A DNA stretch of 64,000 nt from Solirubrobacteraceae bacterium (lineage in GTDB: Bacteria; Actinomycetota; Thermoleophilia; Solirubrobacterales; Solirubrobacteraceae): NCBI GenBank assembly GCA_025449845.1, contig JANWIP010000031.1:1-64000 (forward strand). The letters are read 5' to 3'. Position 1 is the stretch's first letter. Each line of letters starts with the position of its first letter. The position numbers were made by a program, and so were the translations under genes. The notes below the pieces were generated by a model. The model saw nothing but the letters and a program-made list of their open reading frames with translations, was not told where the DNA came from and searched no databases. Shown in pieces: positions 31,360 through 47,063 of this stretch.

Positions 31360-32702
31360 TGAGCAGCTCTCCTCTAGTCCAAGGCCCACACGTGCCCGCG
31401 GATCTCCTGCTGCGCGAAGTGCATCTGCTGGACCCTCGCGCCGGTATCGACGCGTTGCATGACGTGCGTGTGCGGGGGGGAGACGTGGCTGAGCTGGCCC
31501 CTGCGGGCACGCTTACCCGCGAGGACGGCGAGGAGACGATCGAGGGCCGTGGTCGTCATGTGTTCCCGGCCTTCTTTGATCCCCATGTGCATCTGCGTAC
31601 CCCCGGTCAGGAGCACAAGGAGGATCTTGAGACTGGTACGCGCGCGGCGGCCGCCGGCGGGTTTGGGGCGGTCATCGCCATGCCCAACACCAACCCCGTC
31701 ATCGATTCCGCGCCGCTCTTGCGCTCGCTGCGCGATGCCGCCGCGCGCGATGCCCGCGTGCCCGTCGGCTTCCTGCCCGCCATCACGCGCGGCCTTGCCG
31801 GCAGTGAACTGACGGAGATGGCCGAGCTGCGCGAGCAGGGAGCGCTCGGCTTCACCGATGATGGGCGCCCCGTGGTGGATGCAGGGATGCTGCGCAAGGC
31901 CTTGCGCTACCAGCGCCTCTGCGGCGGAGTGCTGGCGCTGCACGAGGAGGACCCTTCGCTCTCCCACGGCGGCAGCATGTACGAGGGCAAGGTCAGCGCC
32001 GCACTCGGCGTGGCAGGTATCCCCAGCGTGAGCGAGTCAACGATGGTCGCCCGCGATGCCACGCTGGCGGGATACGAGGATGGGCGTATTCACTTCCAGC
32101 ACCTCAGCTGTGTCGACTCGGTCGAAGCCGTGGCCGCAGCCAAAGCCCGCGGCTTCAGGGTGAGCGCGGAGGTCACACCTCACCACCTGCTGCTCACCGA
32201 GGAGGACGTTCGCAGCCTCGATACGCGCATGAAGATGAACCCCCCTCTGGCTACCGAGGAGGACCGCCAGGCGCTGCTCGACGGGCTGCGATCGGGAACC
32301 ATCGACTGCGTCGCAACCGACCACGCTCCGCACGCGCGCGATGAGAAGGAAGTCCCCTTCGAGCAGGCCCCGATGGGCACCACAGGTCTTGAGACGGCCT
32401 TCGCGGTGCTCTACACCGAATTGGTCCTCCCCGGTGTGCTTGAGCTGGGGCTGCTCGTGGACCGCATGACAGCGGGCGCCGCGCTGTATGAGATGCCGAC
32501 CCCGCGCATCGCCAAGGGCGAGCGGGCCAACCTCACCTTGATCGACCTCGACGTGCAGTGGACGCCCGGAGAGCATGGCTGGGAGAGCCGCTCGGAGAAC
32601 TGCTGCTTCGCCGGCAGACGCCTGCGTGGACGGGTGCTCCTGACGCTCGCCGCCGGGGCTGTGGCCTACCGTGAGCGAGCCTTCTCGGTGGTGGCCGCCT
32701 GA
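31359..32702 (+). CDS. pyrC: Dihydroorotase
   Basis: 447 residues, amidohydrolase fold. DPHVHLRTPGQEHKED (metal-binding HxH), GGFGAVIAMPNTNPV, HEEDPSLS and CVATDHAPHARDEK mark a class I dihydroorotase that closes carbamoyl-aspartate to dihydroorotate. The ATG at 31359 overlaps the pyrB TGA by one base (an in-frame GTG precedes it directly). Its stop overlaps the ATG of a ten-codon mini-frame. Confidence 0.96.
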   Translation: MSSSPLVQGPHVPADLLLREVHLLDPRAGIDALHDVRVRGGDVAELAPAGTLTREDGEETIEGRGRHVFPAFFDPHVHLRTPGQEHKEDLETGTRAAAAGGFGAVIAMPNTNPVIDSAPLLRSLRDAAARDARVPVGFLPAITRGLAGSELTEMAELREQGALGFTDDGRPVVDAGMLRKALRYQRLCGGVLALHEEDPSLSHGGSMYEGKVSAALGVAGIPSVSESTMVARDATLAGYEDGRIHFQHLSCVDSVEAVAAAKARGFRVSAEVTPHHLLLTEEDVRSLDTRMKMNPPLATEEDRQALLDGLRSGTIDCVATDHAPHARDEKEVPFEQAPMGTTGLETAFAVLYTELVLPGVLELGLLVDRMTAGAALYEMPTPRIAKGERANLTLIDLDVQWTPGEHGWESRSENCCFAGRRLRGRVLLTLAAGAVAYRERAFSVVAA

Positions 32703-32734
32703 TGCTCTGCCCTTATTGCGGAGAGGCGCGATGA
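32702..32734 (+). CDS. Ten-codon mini-frame between pyrC and the isochorismatase-like gene
   Basis: Reads MLCPYCGEAR. Its ATG shares the A of the pyrC TGA, and its own TGA overlaps the next ATG as ATGA; the ribosome binding site of the next gene (GGAGAGG) lies inside it. Probably a coupling device or zinc-ribbon remnant rather than a functional protein. Confidence 0.35.
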   Translation: MLCPYCGEAR

Positions 32735-33255
32735 GTCTGCTTTCACGTGAGCGCACGGCGCTGGTCGTGGTGGATGTACAGGAGGCTTTCCGTCCTTACC
32801 CTTCGTTCACCCAGGTTGTGGCGCAGTGCGCCAAGTTGGTGCAGGGAGCCCGTCTGCTGGATGTGCCTCGGATCGTGAGCGAGCAGTATTCCAAGGGCCT
32901 TGGCCATACCGCGCCTGAGGTGGGGCTTCAGGACGAGCCAACGATCGAGAAGAGCGTTTTCTCGGCTGCCCGCGCCGAGGGCTTTGACCTGCACGGCCGC
33001 ACGCAGGCGATTGTGTGCGGCATCGAGACGCACGTGTGTGTCTCCCAGACCGTGCACGACCTGCTCGCGCAGGGCATGGAAGTGCATGTCCCCGCCGATG
33101 CCGTCGGCTCGCGCCATCAGATCGACTATGAGCGCGGCCTTGAGCGCCTGGAGCGAGCGGGCGCGATCGTCACCACTGTCGAGTCCGTCCTCTTCGAGCT
33201 GCTCGAGCGTGCGGGTACGCCCGAGTTCAAGGCCGTGCAGGAGTTGATCAAGTGA
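32731..33255 (+). CDS. Isochorismatase-like cysteine hydrolase
   Basis: 174 residues. ALVVVDVQEAF gives the catalytic Asp, EKSVFSA the Lys region and CGIETHVCVSQTVHDLL the nucleophile Cys of the isochorismatase/nicotinamidase superfamily. The substrate is unknown; position inside the pyrimidine operon between pyrC and carA hints at a pyrimidine- or amide-related hydrolysis, which is inference. Preceded by GGAGAGG; its stop overlaps the carA GTG. Confidence 0.85.
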   Translation: MSLLSRERTALVVVDVQEAFRPYPSFTQVVAQCAKLVQGARLLDVPRIVSEQYSKGLGHTAPEVGLQDEPTIEKSVFSAARAEGFDLHGRTQAIVCGIETHVCVSQTVHDLLAQGMEVHVPADAVGSRHQIDYERGLERLERAGAIVTTVESVLFELLERAGTPEFKAVQELIK

Positions 33256-34374
33256 GCCGCCAGAGCGCTGCCACCGCCTACGTCCTCTTGGAGGACGGTA
33301 CGCGCTTTGATGGCGAGCACTGCGGCGCCCCCGGCCACGCGCTGGGGGAGGTCGTCTTCACCACCGGCATGTCCGGCTACCAGGAGTCGATGTCCGACCC
33401 CTCCTTTGCCGGCCAGCTCATCACCTTCACCTATCCGCACATAGGTAACTACGGCTGCAGTGCGCAGGCCATGGAGTCAGAGCGTCCTTGGGCGCGCGCG
33501 GCGATCATGCGCGAGGCCGTCAATCGCGAGGACTCACCTGGAGCTGAGCGGGGCTGGCTTGACTGGCTGAGCGACTGCGGCGTCGTGGCGATCAGCGGTG
33601 TCGATACCCGTGAGCTCGTGCGCCACATCCGCGAGGCTGGCGCCATGCGCGGGGGTGTGTTTCCCGCCGACACGCCTGTGGCCGAGGCCATGACCTTGAT
33701 TGAGGCGGAGCCGCCGATGGACGGTCAAGATCTCGCGGCCGTCGTCACCCCGCACGAAGTTACTCACCTCGGAGACGGGGACGGGCCGCGCATCGCTGTG
33801 CTCGACACCGGCATCAAGCAGTCGATCGTGCGTCACCTGCTGGCGCGCGGAGCGCGCGTCACCCTCTATCCGTGCGCGACCAGCGCCCAGGAGCTGCTGG
33901 CGCGCGACGTCGACGCGGTCTTTCTCTCCAATGGTCCTGGTGATCCCGCGGCGCTTGAGTACGTCGTGCACACCGTCCGCGAGCTCGTGGGCAAGCGCCC
34001 CGTGTGGGGCATCTGCCTCGGCCACCAGCTGCTGTGTCGCGCCATCGGTCTACAGACCTTCAAGCTGCCCTTCGGTCACCGCGGTGCTAACCACCCGGTG
34101 AAGGATCTGCATACCGGCCGCATCGAGATTACCTCGCAGAACCACGGCTTCGCGGTCCTCGGCCCGGATGGCACGCGCACTATCGATCACAACGAGCCCG
34201 TGCGCTGGGAGACCGACTTCGGCGCTGCCCAGCTTTCCCACGTCAACCTCTATGACCGCACCGTCGAGGGTCTGGAGCTGCTCGACGTACCCGGCGGGAC
34301 CGTGCAGTACCACCCCGAGGCCGGTCCAGGGCCCCACGACAGCCTCTACCTCTTCGACCGTTTTCTGGAGCGCA

Positions 34375-34388
<14 letters not shown>
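33252..34388 (+). CDS. carA: Carbamoyl-phosphate synthase small subunit
   Basis: 378 residues. The N-terminal CarA domain ([17 protein letters not shown], then [16 protein letters not shown]) is followed by a class I glutamine amidotransferase: [20 protein letters not shown] (nucleophile Cys, about 258) and [12 protein letters not shown] (His/Glu). It supplies ammonia to CarB. GTG start overlapping the previous stop by 4 nt; its last 14 nt overlap the likely carB start. Confidence 0.96.
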
Positions 34389-37544
<3,156 letters not shown>

Positions 37545-37548
<4 letters not shown>

Positions 37549-38426
37549 GCGGGTCGGATAGGCCAGTCCTCGACGGGTCCTCAGATGGCACGTCGCAGTG
37601 CGCCAGTGCACGCGTGCAGGCGCCGATTGGCAGGCGGCTGCTGACCGTCGCCGGTATGGACGAGTTGGGCGCCTATCGCGTATTACGCCTGTCCGATCCC
37701 TCTGGCCCGCGGCCTCAGCCGGGTCAGTTCTCGATGCTCACCGCCGCCGAGCGCTGGGGGGGAGGGGAGGATGACCGTCCTCACGTGCCGCGCGCCTTCT
37801 CCGTTGCGCGCTGGCAGGACGGCGAGGCTCACTACCTGCTTGAGGATGTCGGCCCGGGTACGCATCGGCTCTGCGAATTGCGCGGTGGAGATGAGGTGTG
37901 GGTCTTGGGGCCTCTCGGCCGGGGCTTCACCGCACCTGCAGAGGACCAGCGCGCGATCCTCGTGGGGGGCGGTGTGGGCATCGCGCCGCTGGCCATCCTC
38001 CAGGACACCTTTGGAGACCATGCCGATACTCAGGGAACTGTCGCTCTGCTTGGCTTCCGCGACGGCGCCCATACCCGGGGGGCATCGCTGCTGCGCGGTG
38101 CGCAGGTGGCCACCGATGACGGTTCGGTTGGCCACCATGGCCTGGTTACCGACCTGCTCGTGCGCGAACTGGATGAGACGCCGCGGGCGATCGTCTACGC
38201 CTGCGGCCCCGCGCCAATGCTGGAGGCCACTAGGGCGATATGCGGCGCGCGCGACGTGCCCGCGCAACTGGCGCTTGAGTCCGGAATGGCCTGCGGCTTC
38301 GGGGCCTGCTTCGGGTGTGTCGTGCCGCTGAGGGACGGCAGCTACCTGCGCGTGTGTCTCGACGGTCCGGTGATCGATGCCGCCAGGCTGGAGCGCGTCG
38401 ATGCGCATGCGGGAGCTCCGGCATGA
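37545..38426 (+). CDS. pyrK: Dihydroorotate dehydrogenase electron-transfer subunit PyrK
   Basis: 293 residues of the ferredoxin-reductase type. An FAD-binding barrel (PGQFSML, then PRAFSVA), an NAD-binding segment ([13 protein letters not shown]) and a C-terminal 2Fe-2S site ([14 protein letters not shown] with a later Cys in RVCLDGP). It passes electrons from PyrD to NAD+. The first 25 residues are a non-conserved extension. GTG start overlapping carB; stop overlapping pyrD. Confidence 0.94.
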
Positions 38427-39367
38427 GCGTCAGCTTCTGCGGCCTGCAGCTGGCCCATCCGGTGATCAACGCCTCGGGCACCTTCGACCTGCTTGCCGCC
38501 AATACCGCCTTCGGCGAGTCGCTGCGCGAACGGTTTCCCTTCGCGGCCTTTGTGTCCAAGACGATCACATTGGAGCCTCGCAAAGGCAATCCGCCGCCAC
38601 GCCTATGGGAGGCGCCCGCCGGGCTTCTCAACTCCATCGGCCTGCCCAACAAGGGTCTGCAGGGCTATCTCGCCAACGACCTACCCGCTATCAGTGAGCT
38701 GCTTGGGAAAGTGCGAGCCCAGCCGCCCGTGCCTTTGATCACCAACGTGATGGGCTCAACTGCTGCCGAGATCGCCCAGCTGCTAAACGCCTGCGAGCAA
38801 CGCGAGGAGATATCCGCGGTGGAGCTCAACGTCTCCTGTCCCAACGTCAAGACAGGTCTTGACATCGGTGCCGATCCCGTGCAGTTGGAGGTGGTTGTTC
38901 GGGAGGTGCGCCCTCATCTCTCAAAGCCGCTGATCGTCAAGCTCACACCCAACACCGCCGACGTTGCCGCCTGCGCCTTGGCCGCTCAGGAAGGTGGCGC
39001 TGATGCCATCTCGCTCATCAACACCCTGCGTGCCATGGCGCCAGGCGGAGGTTCGCCGAAGCCGTGGCTGGGTGGGGGGACGGGAGGCCTCTCCGGTCCT
39101 GCCATTCGTCCCGTAGCGCTTGCCCAGGTGGCCGCGGCGGCTCGGCGCGTATCAATCCCAGTCGTGGGTATGGGTGGGGTGCAGAGCGCCAAACACGCCC
39201 AGGATCTGCTCGATGTAGGCGCAACATTGGTGGCGGTCGGCACTGAGAGCTTTCGCGATCCCTCCGCTGGAAGCCGTATCGCGCACGAACTCTCGGGCGC
39301 GGCCGAAACCCCTGCAAACGCTACTCCCGACCATCCAGGAGCCTCTACATTGCTCAACCTCAAGTAG
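38423..39367 (+). CDS. pyrD: Dihydroorotate dehydrogenase, class 1B
   Basis: 314 residues, FMN-binding TIM barrel. LAHPVINASGTFD, ELNVSCPNVKTG (with the active-site Cys typical of class 1) and GMGGVQSAKHAQDLL are diagnostic. It works with PyrK to oxidise dihydroorotate to orotate. ATG at 38423 overlaps the pyrK stop (ATGA). pyrE and pyrF are not in the window; the operon appears to end here. Confidence 0.95.
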   Translation: MSVSFCGLQLAHPVINASGTFDLLAANTAFGESLRERFPFAAFVSKTITLEPRKGNPPPRLWEAPAGLLNSIGLPNKGLQGYLANDLPAISELLGKVRAQPPVPLITNVMGSTAAEIAQLLNACEQREEISAVELNVSCPNVKTGLDIGADPVQLEVVVREVRPHLSKPLIVKLTPNTADVAACALAAQEGGADAISLINTLRAMAPGGGSPKPWLGGGTGGLSGPAIRPVALAQVAAAARRVSIPVVGMGGVQSAKHAQDLLDVGATLVAVGTESFRDPSAGSRIAHELSGAAETPANATPDHPGASTLLNLK

Positions 39368-39431
39368 AGCTTCAGATCAATTAGGCCTTTTGCCCTTGCT
39401 CGTCACGCGGGGGTCTGTAGACTCGCCGCCC

Positions 39432-39776
39432 ATGGCGATGGCGACGGGAACGTCTTCCCCCACGCATACGGCGGCCCCCGAGCGCTCACTCAACCAGCGA
39501 ATGGATGCGCTTGCTCGCGCCAACCGCATTCGCACCAAGCGTGCGCAGCTCAAACGCGATCTGAAGTCCGGTCGGCTGTCGATTCATACCCTGCTGCTGA
39601 ACCCGCCGGAGTATGTGGAGACCGCCAAAGTCTGCGACATGATGCTGGCCGTCCCCAAATACGGACGCGTCAAGGTCAACAAGATTCTCGCCCACTGCCG
39701 CATCTCGCCGAGCAAGACGATCGGCGGCCTTTCCGAGCGTCAGCGCTCCGAGCTCGTGTCGTTGCTGCGTCGCTAG
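39432..39776 (+). CDS. mihF: Actinobacterial integration host factor (mIHF-like)
   Basis: 114 residues from the ATG at 39432 (39438 also possible). RANRIRTKRAQLKRDLKSG, LLLNPPEYVETAKVCDML and GRVKVNKILAHCRISPSKT match mIHF, a nucleoid-associated DNA-bending protein needed for site-specific recombination and for nucleoid structure. As is common in actinobacteria it lies upstream of gmk and rpoZ. The N-terminal tail is Thr/Ser/Ala rich. Confidence 0.92.
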   Translation: MAMATGTSSPTHTAAPERSLNQRMDALARANRIRTKRAQLKRDLKSGRLSIHTLLLNPPEYVETAKVCDMMLAVPKYGRVKVNKILAHCRISPSKTIGGLSERQRSELVSLLRR

Positions 39777-39868
39777 CCCGGCGCCTCATTAGCTATCAGC
39801 TGCAACCACCAGCGGCAAGCTCCAAGTGCGTTCATCCTTCAGCCGCTCCTCACATTAGGGTCCCCCTC

Positions 39869-40429
39869 GTGGCACGCGTCTTTGTTATCACCGGCCCCTC
39901 GGGCGTTGGGAAGGGCACCCTCATTCGTGGTCTCATGGAACGTCTCCCGCAGTTGGAGCTGTCCGTCTCGGCCACCACTCGCTCCGCGCGCGCGGGCGAG
40001 CAGGATGGCGTGGACTACCACTTCCTCGCGCCCGCGGAGTTCCAGCGGCGTGTACAGGCCGGCGACTTCGTCGAGCATGCCGACTACGCCGGGCGCAGCT
40101 ATGGCACCCTGCGCTCCGAGCTCGACGATCGCATGCACGCCGGCATACCTGTCGTGCTTGAGATCGAGGTTCAGGGTGCCCGGCAGGTGCGCTGTACCGT
40201 GCCCGACGCCGTCCAGGTGTTCATTGCCCCGCCTTCTCTGGAGGTCTTGCGCGAGCGGCTGATCGGGCGCGACACCGATCATCCCGAGGAGGTCGAGCGC
40301 CGCCTGCAGGTGGCTACGCAGGAGCTCACGGCCCAGCCCGAGTTCGAGCACGTCGTCGTCAACGACAGCCTGCCGGAGGCGCTTGAGCGCCTGACCGACA
40401 TCGTCGCACTACACTTGAGGTCTGATTAA
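39869..40429 (+). CDS. gmk: Guanylate kinase
   Basis: 186 residues; phosphorylates GMP to GDP. P-loop ITGPSGVGKGTLI (about 7-19), SVSATTRSARAGEQDGVDYHFL (GMP-binding, about 34-55) and YGTLRSELDD are standard. GTG start. It is followed within 5 nt by the inverted copy B of the palindromic repeat and then rpoZ. Confidence 0.96.
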   Translation: MARVFVITGPSGVGKGTLIRGLMERLPQLELSVSATTRSARAGEQDGVDYHFLAPAEFQRRVQAGDFVEHADYAGRSYGTLRSELDDRMHAGIPVVLEIEVQGARQVRCTVPDAVQVFIAPPSLEVLRERLIGRDTDHPEEVERRLQVATQELTAQPEFEHVVVNDSLPEALERLTDIVALHLRSD

Positions 40430-40433
40430 GAAA

Positions 40434-40494
40434 AGAGGGGCCCAGCTCGTCGTCCTGCCTGTGCCCCCTGGGTGCGGCCGGCTGCGCCACCTCT
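40434..40494 (-). repeat. Palindromic repeat copy B (reverse orientation)
   Basis: Read on the minus strand it starts AGAGGTGGCGCAGCCGGCCG and ends GGGCCCCTCTTTT; the middle differs from the other copies. It lies between gmk and rpoZ. Confidence 0.75.
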
Positions 40495-40517
40495 AACCAC
40501 GAAAGGCCACAACCAAA

Positions 40518-40745
40518 GTGATCTCTCCCCGCATCGACCGTCTTCTGGAGAACGTCGACTCAAACTACGCCAGCGTGCTCGTCGCCGCCAAGCGCGCCCG
40601 GCAGATCAACAGCTACTACCACAACCTCGGCGAGGGCACCTTTGACGAGTTCCCCCCGCCCATGATCGAAACCGCTTCCAAGAACTACCTCACGATTGCC
40701 CTTGAGGAGGTAGCAGCGGGAAAGATCAAATACCACTACCGCTAG
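40518..40745 (+). CDS. rpoZ: RNA polymerase omega subunit
   Basis: 75 residues. ISPRIDRLLENVDSNYASVLVAAKRARQI is the conserved omega N-terminus; KNYLTIALEEVAAGKIKYHY is the C-terminal helix. It assists assembly of beta' and is part of ppGpp site 1 in some bacteria. GTG start; coaBC begins 7 nt downstream. Confidence 0.95.
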   Translation: MISPRIDRLLENVDSNYASVLVAAKRARQINSYYHNLGEGTFDEFPPPMIETASKNYLTIALEEVAAGKIKYHYR

Positions 40746-40752
40746 AGGCACT

Positions 40753-42012
40753 GTGCCCCGCATCCTCCTGGGCGTCAGCGGAGGCATAGCCGCCTACAAG
40801 GCGCTTGAGTTCGTGCGCTTGGCAACGGGTGCCGGGCACGCGTTGCGTGTGGTGCAGACGCAGGCCAGTCTGCGCTTCATTGGCGAGGTCTCCTTCGCGG
40901 CGCTGACGGGCGCGCCGGTGCTCAGCGATGAGCATGAACATGATCCCGCCCGGGGGGCGTTTCCCGACCAGCAGCCCCCCGAGCATGAACCCGTCAGCCA
41001 CCTGGAGCTGGTGCGCAACGCCGATCTCTTCCTGATCGCTCCCGCCTCGGCGAACACAATCGCCAAGCTTGCCCACGGCATGGCCGACAATCTGCTCGGC
41101 AATTGCGCGCTAGCGGCGACCTGTCCGCTCGTCGTGGCGCCTGCGATGAACAACCACATGTACGAGCATCCCGCCACGCAGGCCAACCTGGCCACCTTGC
41201 GCGAGCGCGGTGTGCATGTGATCGAGCCGGATTCGGGGCGTCTGGCCTCCAAGGGAGAGCATGGTGTGGGACGCCTGGCCGAGCCAGCGCGACTGCTGCG
41301 GGAGTGCGAGGAGCTGCTGGGAGGCACGTCTTCTGGCGCCGGTGAGCCTGTCGCCGAGGAGTGGAGCGGCGTGCGCGTGCTGATCACCACCGGCGGCACC
41401 CGTGAGCCGATCGACAGCGTGCGCTTCGTCGGCAACAGCTCCTCAGGCCGCATGGGCCTGGCGTTGGCGCAGGCCGCACGCGCACGGGGTGCGCAGGTGA
41501 CCGTGATCGCCGCCAACGTTGCGCTCTCGCGCCCGCCGGGCGTGCAATGGCGGGACGCCGCGACGGCCGCCCAGATGCAGCAAGCCTGCGAAGAAGAGTT
41601 TCCCAGCTGCGATGTCCTGCTGATGGCGGCGGCCGTGGCGGACTTCCGCCCCGCCGCGCCGAGCAACGGCAAGATCAAGAAGTCCACGCAAGAGCGTCTG
41701 CGGTTGGAGCTTGAGCCCACTGCGGACATCCTTTGCGAGTTGGCCGCCAAACGCCAGGATGGACAGACGTTGGTCGGCTTCGCCGCCGAGCACGGCGCGG
41801 GCGCGATCGATTACGGCCGCGGCAAGCTCAAGCAGAAGTGTCTCGATGCCGTCGTCGTCAACGACATCTCCCGCAGCGACATCGGTTTCGACGCCGAGGC
41901 CAATGAGGTCACGATCCTCACCGCCGGCGGCGAGCACCACGTCCCACGCGCCTCCAAGGCCGCTGTGGCCGAGTCGATTCTTGATGCGGTGGCTCACTTG
42001 CGGGGGTCTTGA
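40753..42012 (+). CDS. coaBC: Phosphopantothenoylcysteine decarboxylase/synthetase
   Basis: 419-residue bifunctional coenzyme A enzyme. CoaC half (residues 1-190): GVSGGIAAYKALEF, ASANTIAKLAHGMADNLL and the PAMNNHMYEHPA FMN/substrate motif. CoaB half: VLITTGGTREPIDSVRF, VGNSSSGRMG and DAVVVNDISRSDIGFD. It joins cysteine to phosphopantothenate and decarboxylates the product. A loop DEHEHDPARGAFPDQQPPEHE in CoaC is longer than usual. GTG start. Confidence 0.96.
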   Translation: MPRILLGVSGGIAAYKALEFVRLATGAGHALRVVQTQASLRFIGEVSFAALTGAPVLSDEHEHDPARGAFPDQQPPEHEPVSHLELVRNADLFLIAPASANTIAKLAHGMADNLLGNCALAATCPLVVAPAMNNHMYEHPATQANLATLRERGVHVIEPDSGRLASKGEHGVGRLAEPARLLRECEELLGGTSSGAGEPVAEEWSGVRVLITTGGTREPIDSVRFVGNSSSGRMGLALAQAARARGAQVTVIAANVALSRPPGVQWRDAATAAQMQQACEEEFPSCDVLLMAAAVADFRPAAPSNGKIKKSTQERLRLELEPTADILCELAAKRQDGQTLVGFAAEHGAGAIDYGRGKLKQKCLDAVVVNDISRSDIGFDAEANEVTILTAGGEHHVPRASKAAVAESILDAVAHLRGS

Positions 42013-42036
42013 GAGGGTCTCTACAGTTATAGAGGT

Positions 42037-42405
42037 ATGGACAACGTCTATGACCTCTACAGCCGCGGCTGTGAACTGTTGCGCCACGGCGACTACCAGG
42101 CGGCGATCGTCCCGCTCACGCAAGCACGCGATCGGGAGCCCGGGAAGGCATCGATTCACGAGGCGCTCGGACGCGCGCTGTTCCATGCGCAGCGCTACGA
42201 GGAAGCCGCGACGGAGTTTGAGGCCATCGCACAGCAGGCGCCCACCAATGACTATGCGCTTTTCTGCCTGGGGCGGTCGATGCAGCAGTTGGGACGTCAT
42301 CGCGAGGCTTGCCATCCTCTTGCGGTGGCCTGCTCGCTGCGCCCTGAGCGCCGCGACTACCGTGTCTACCGGGATCGTGCCCGCCGTGCTTCGCTTGCCG
42401 CATAG
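42037..42405 (+). CDS. Small TPR-repeat protein
   Basis: 122 residues built of about three tetratricopeptide-like repeats: LYSRGCELLRHGDYQAAIVPL, SIHEALGRALFHAQRYEEAA and YALFCLGRSMQQLGRHREAC. Protein-protein interaction scaffold, partner unknown. It lies 24 nt after coaBC and may be co-transcribed. Confidence 0.85.
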   Translation: MDNVYDLYSRGCELLRHGDYQAAIVPLTQARDREPGKASIHEALGRALFHAQRYEEAATEFEAIAQQAPTNDYALFCLGRSMQQLGRHREACHPLAVACSLRPERRDYRVYRDRARRASLAA

Positions 42406-42458
42406 CGTGTACCCGCCCCTACAGGGATGCGGGTCCGACGAACGTGGCGCCCTGGGGT

Positions 42459-42467
42459 TGCTATGCT
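42459..42467 (+). promoter_or_regulatory. Extended -10 promoter for the rimP-nusA-infB operon
   Basis: TGCTATGCT: an extended -10 (TGn) with TATGCT at 42462-42467. Transcription would start near 42474, giving a leader of about 110 nt before rimP that contains a terminator. Confidence 0.45.
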
Positions 42468-42513
42468 CGATCCACAGCTTTCGTGCCCACGTGCAGACGG
42501 GGGCAGCAGTATG

Positions 42514-42540
42514 AAAGTGGGCGGCCCGCCCGCTTTTTTT
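42514..42540 (+). terminator. Intrinsic attenuator in the rimP leader
   Basis: AAAGTGGGC, loop GGCCC, GCCCGCTTT then a run of T: a 9-bp stem with eight Ts from 42534, ending 43 nt before rimP. Upstream GCCCAC (42485-42490) can pair with GTGGGC of the stem, a possible antiterminator. It cannot serve the TPR gene only, because the promoter-like element lies between them. Confidence 0.75.
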
Positions 42541-42582
42541 GTGTTCTAAGCCGTTTTCTCAGACCGTGCAAGGAGGGAGTCG

Positions 42583-43020
42583 ATGACAACAGTGCAGAGC
42601 GAAATAGAGCAGCGGCTCGCCACCGAGCAGCCGGAGGTCGAGGTGCTGCTGGCCGAAGTTCTCGGCGGCAGCACGCTGCGCGTCTACATCGATCACCCCA
42701 AGGGAGTCTCGCTCGCGCTGTGCGAGCAGGTCACCGTGGCGCTGGCGGACCTACGCGAGCGCTACACGCTCGAGGTCTCCTCGCCCGGCGTCGAACGCCC
42801 GCTGACCAAGCCCGACCACTTCCGTCGCTTCGTGGGCAGGCGCGCACAGGTGCGCACACGTCATCCGCGGGGACAGGCGGGACTCGACCGGCCGACCCGG
42901 CGCAGCTTCACCGGGGAGCTGGTGGGAGCCACCGACAGCGAGATCACGCTGGCCGCTGAGGGCAGTGTGATCGCGATTCCCTACGCAGAGATCCGTCGTT
43001 CCAATCTGGTGGAGGAGTAA
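42583..43020 (+). CDS. rimP: Ribosome maturation factor RimP
   Basis: 145 residues; helps mature the 30S subunit. VEVLLAEVLGGSTLRVYIDHPKG (N-terminal domain), LEVSSPGVERPLTKPDHFRRF (signature) and an SH3-like C-terminal domain (FTGELVGATDSEITL). Preceded by AAGGAGGGAG. First gene of the rimP-nusA-ylxR-infB run, 6 nt before nusA. Confidence 0.95.
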   Translation: MTTVQSEIEQRLATEQPEVEVLLAEVLGGSTLRVYIDHPKGVSLALCEQVTVALADLRERYTLEVSSPGVERPLTKPDHFRRFVGRRAQVRTRHPRGQAGLDRPTRRSFTGELVGATDSEITLAAEGSVIAIPYAEIRRSNLVEE

Positions 43021-43026
43021 CAAGCC

Positions 43027-44412
<1,386 letters not shown>

Positions 44413-44420
44413 CCGCGCAC

Positions 44421-44743
44421 GTGCCCCGGCGCCGCTGCGTCGGTTGTGGTCGCATAGCGCCAAAGGCTGAGCTGATCCGCTTCGCGATAGCGCGCGAGAA
44501 CGGTGCTCGCAGGCGCGCCATCATCGATGCATCCGCCACCATGCCGGGACGTGGGGCCTACCTCTGCGCCAGCCAGGCTGTACCTGTCGCGGGCTGCCTG
44601 GAGCTGGCCCGTAAGCGCGGCGGCTTCGCGCGTGCGCTGCGCTGCGCTGTAACCGTTGATGCCGAACTCGTAGAATCAACACCAGAGGGTGGCGCAGTCG
44701 GCCGCAGGCCGACGAGCCGGGCCCCTCTTTTTCAGGTGAATAT

Positions 44744-44747
<4 letters not shown>
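44421..44747 (+). CDS. ylxR: YlxR/RnpM-family RNA-binding protein
   Basis: 108 residues. RRRCVGCGRIAPKAELIRFA and GRGAYLCASQAV are the YlxR signature; the Bacillus homologue binds RNase P RNA. GTG start 9 nt after nusA. The last 20 residues or so are encoded by copy C of the palindromic repeat, so the C-terminus is repeat-derived. The stop overlaps the infB ATG. Confidence 0.9.
44684..44732 (+). repeat. Palindromic repeat copy C (single inner hairpin)
   Basis: Outer arms AGAGGG and CCCCTCT, with an inner GTCGGCC-GCA-GGCCGAC hairpin, then TTTTT. It lies inside the 3' end of ylxR and just before the infB start, and looks like a terminator although infB continues the operon. Confidence 0.85.
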
Positions 44748-47041
<2,294 letters not shown>

Positions 47042-47063
47042 GGGGTAGCATTAGGGGATAGAG

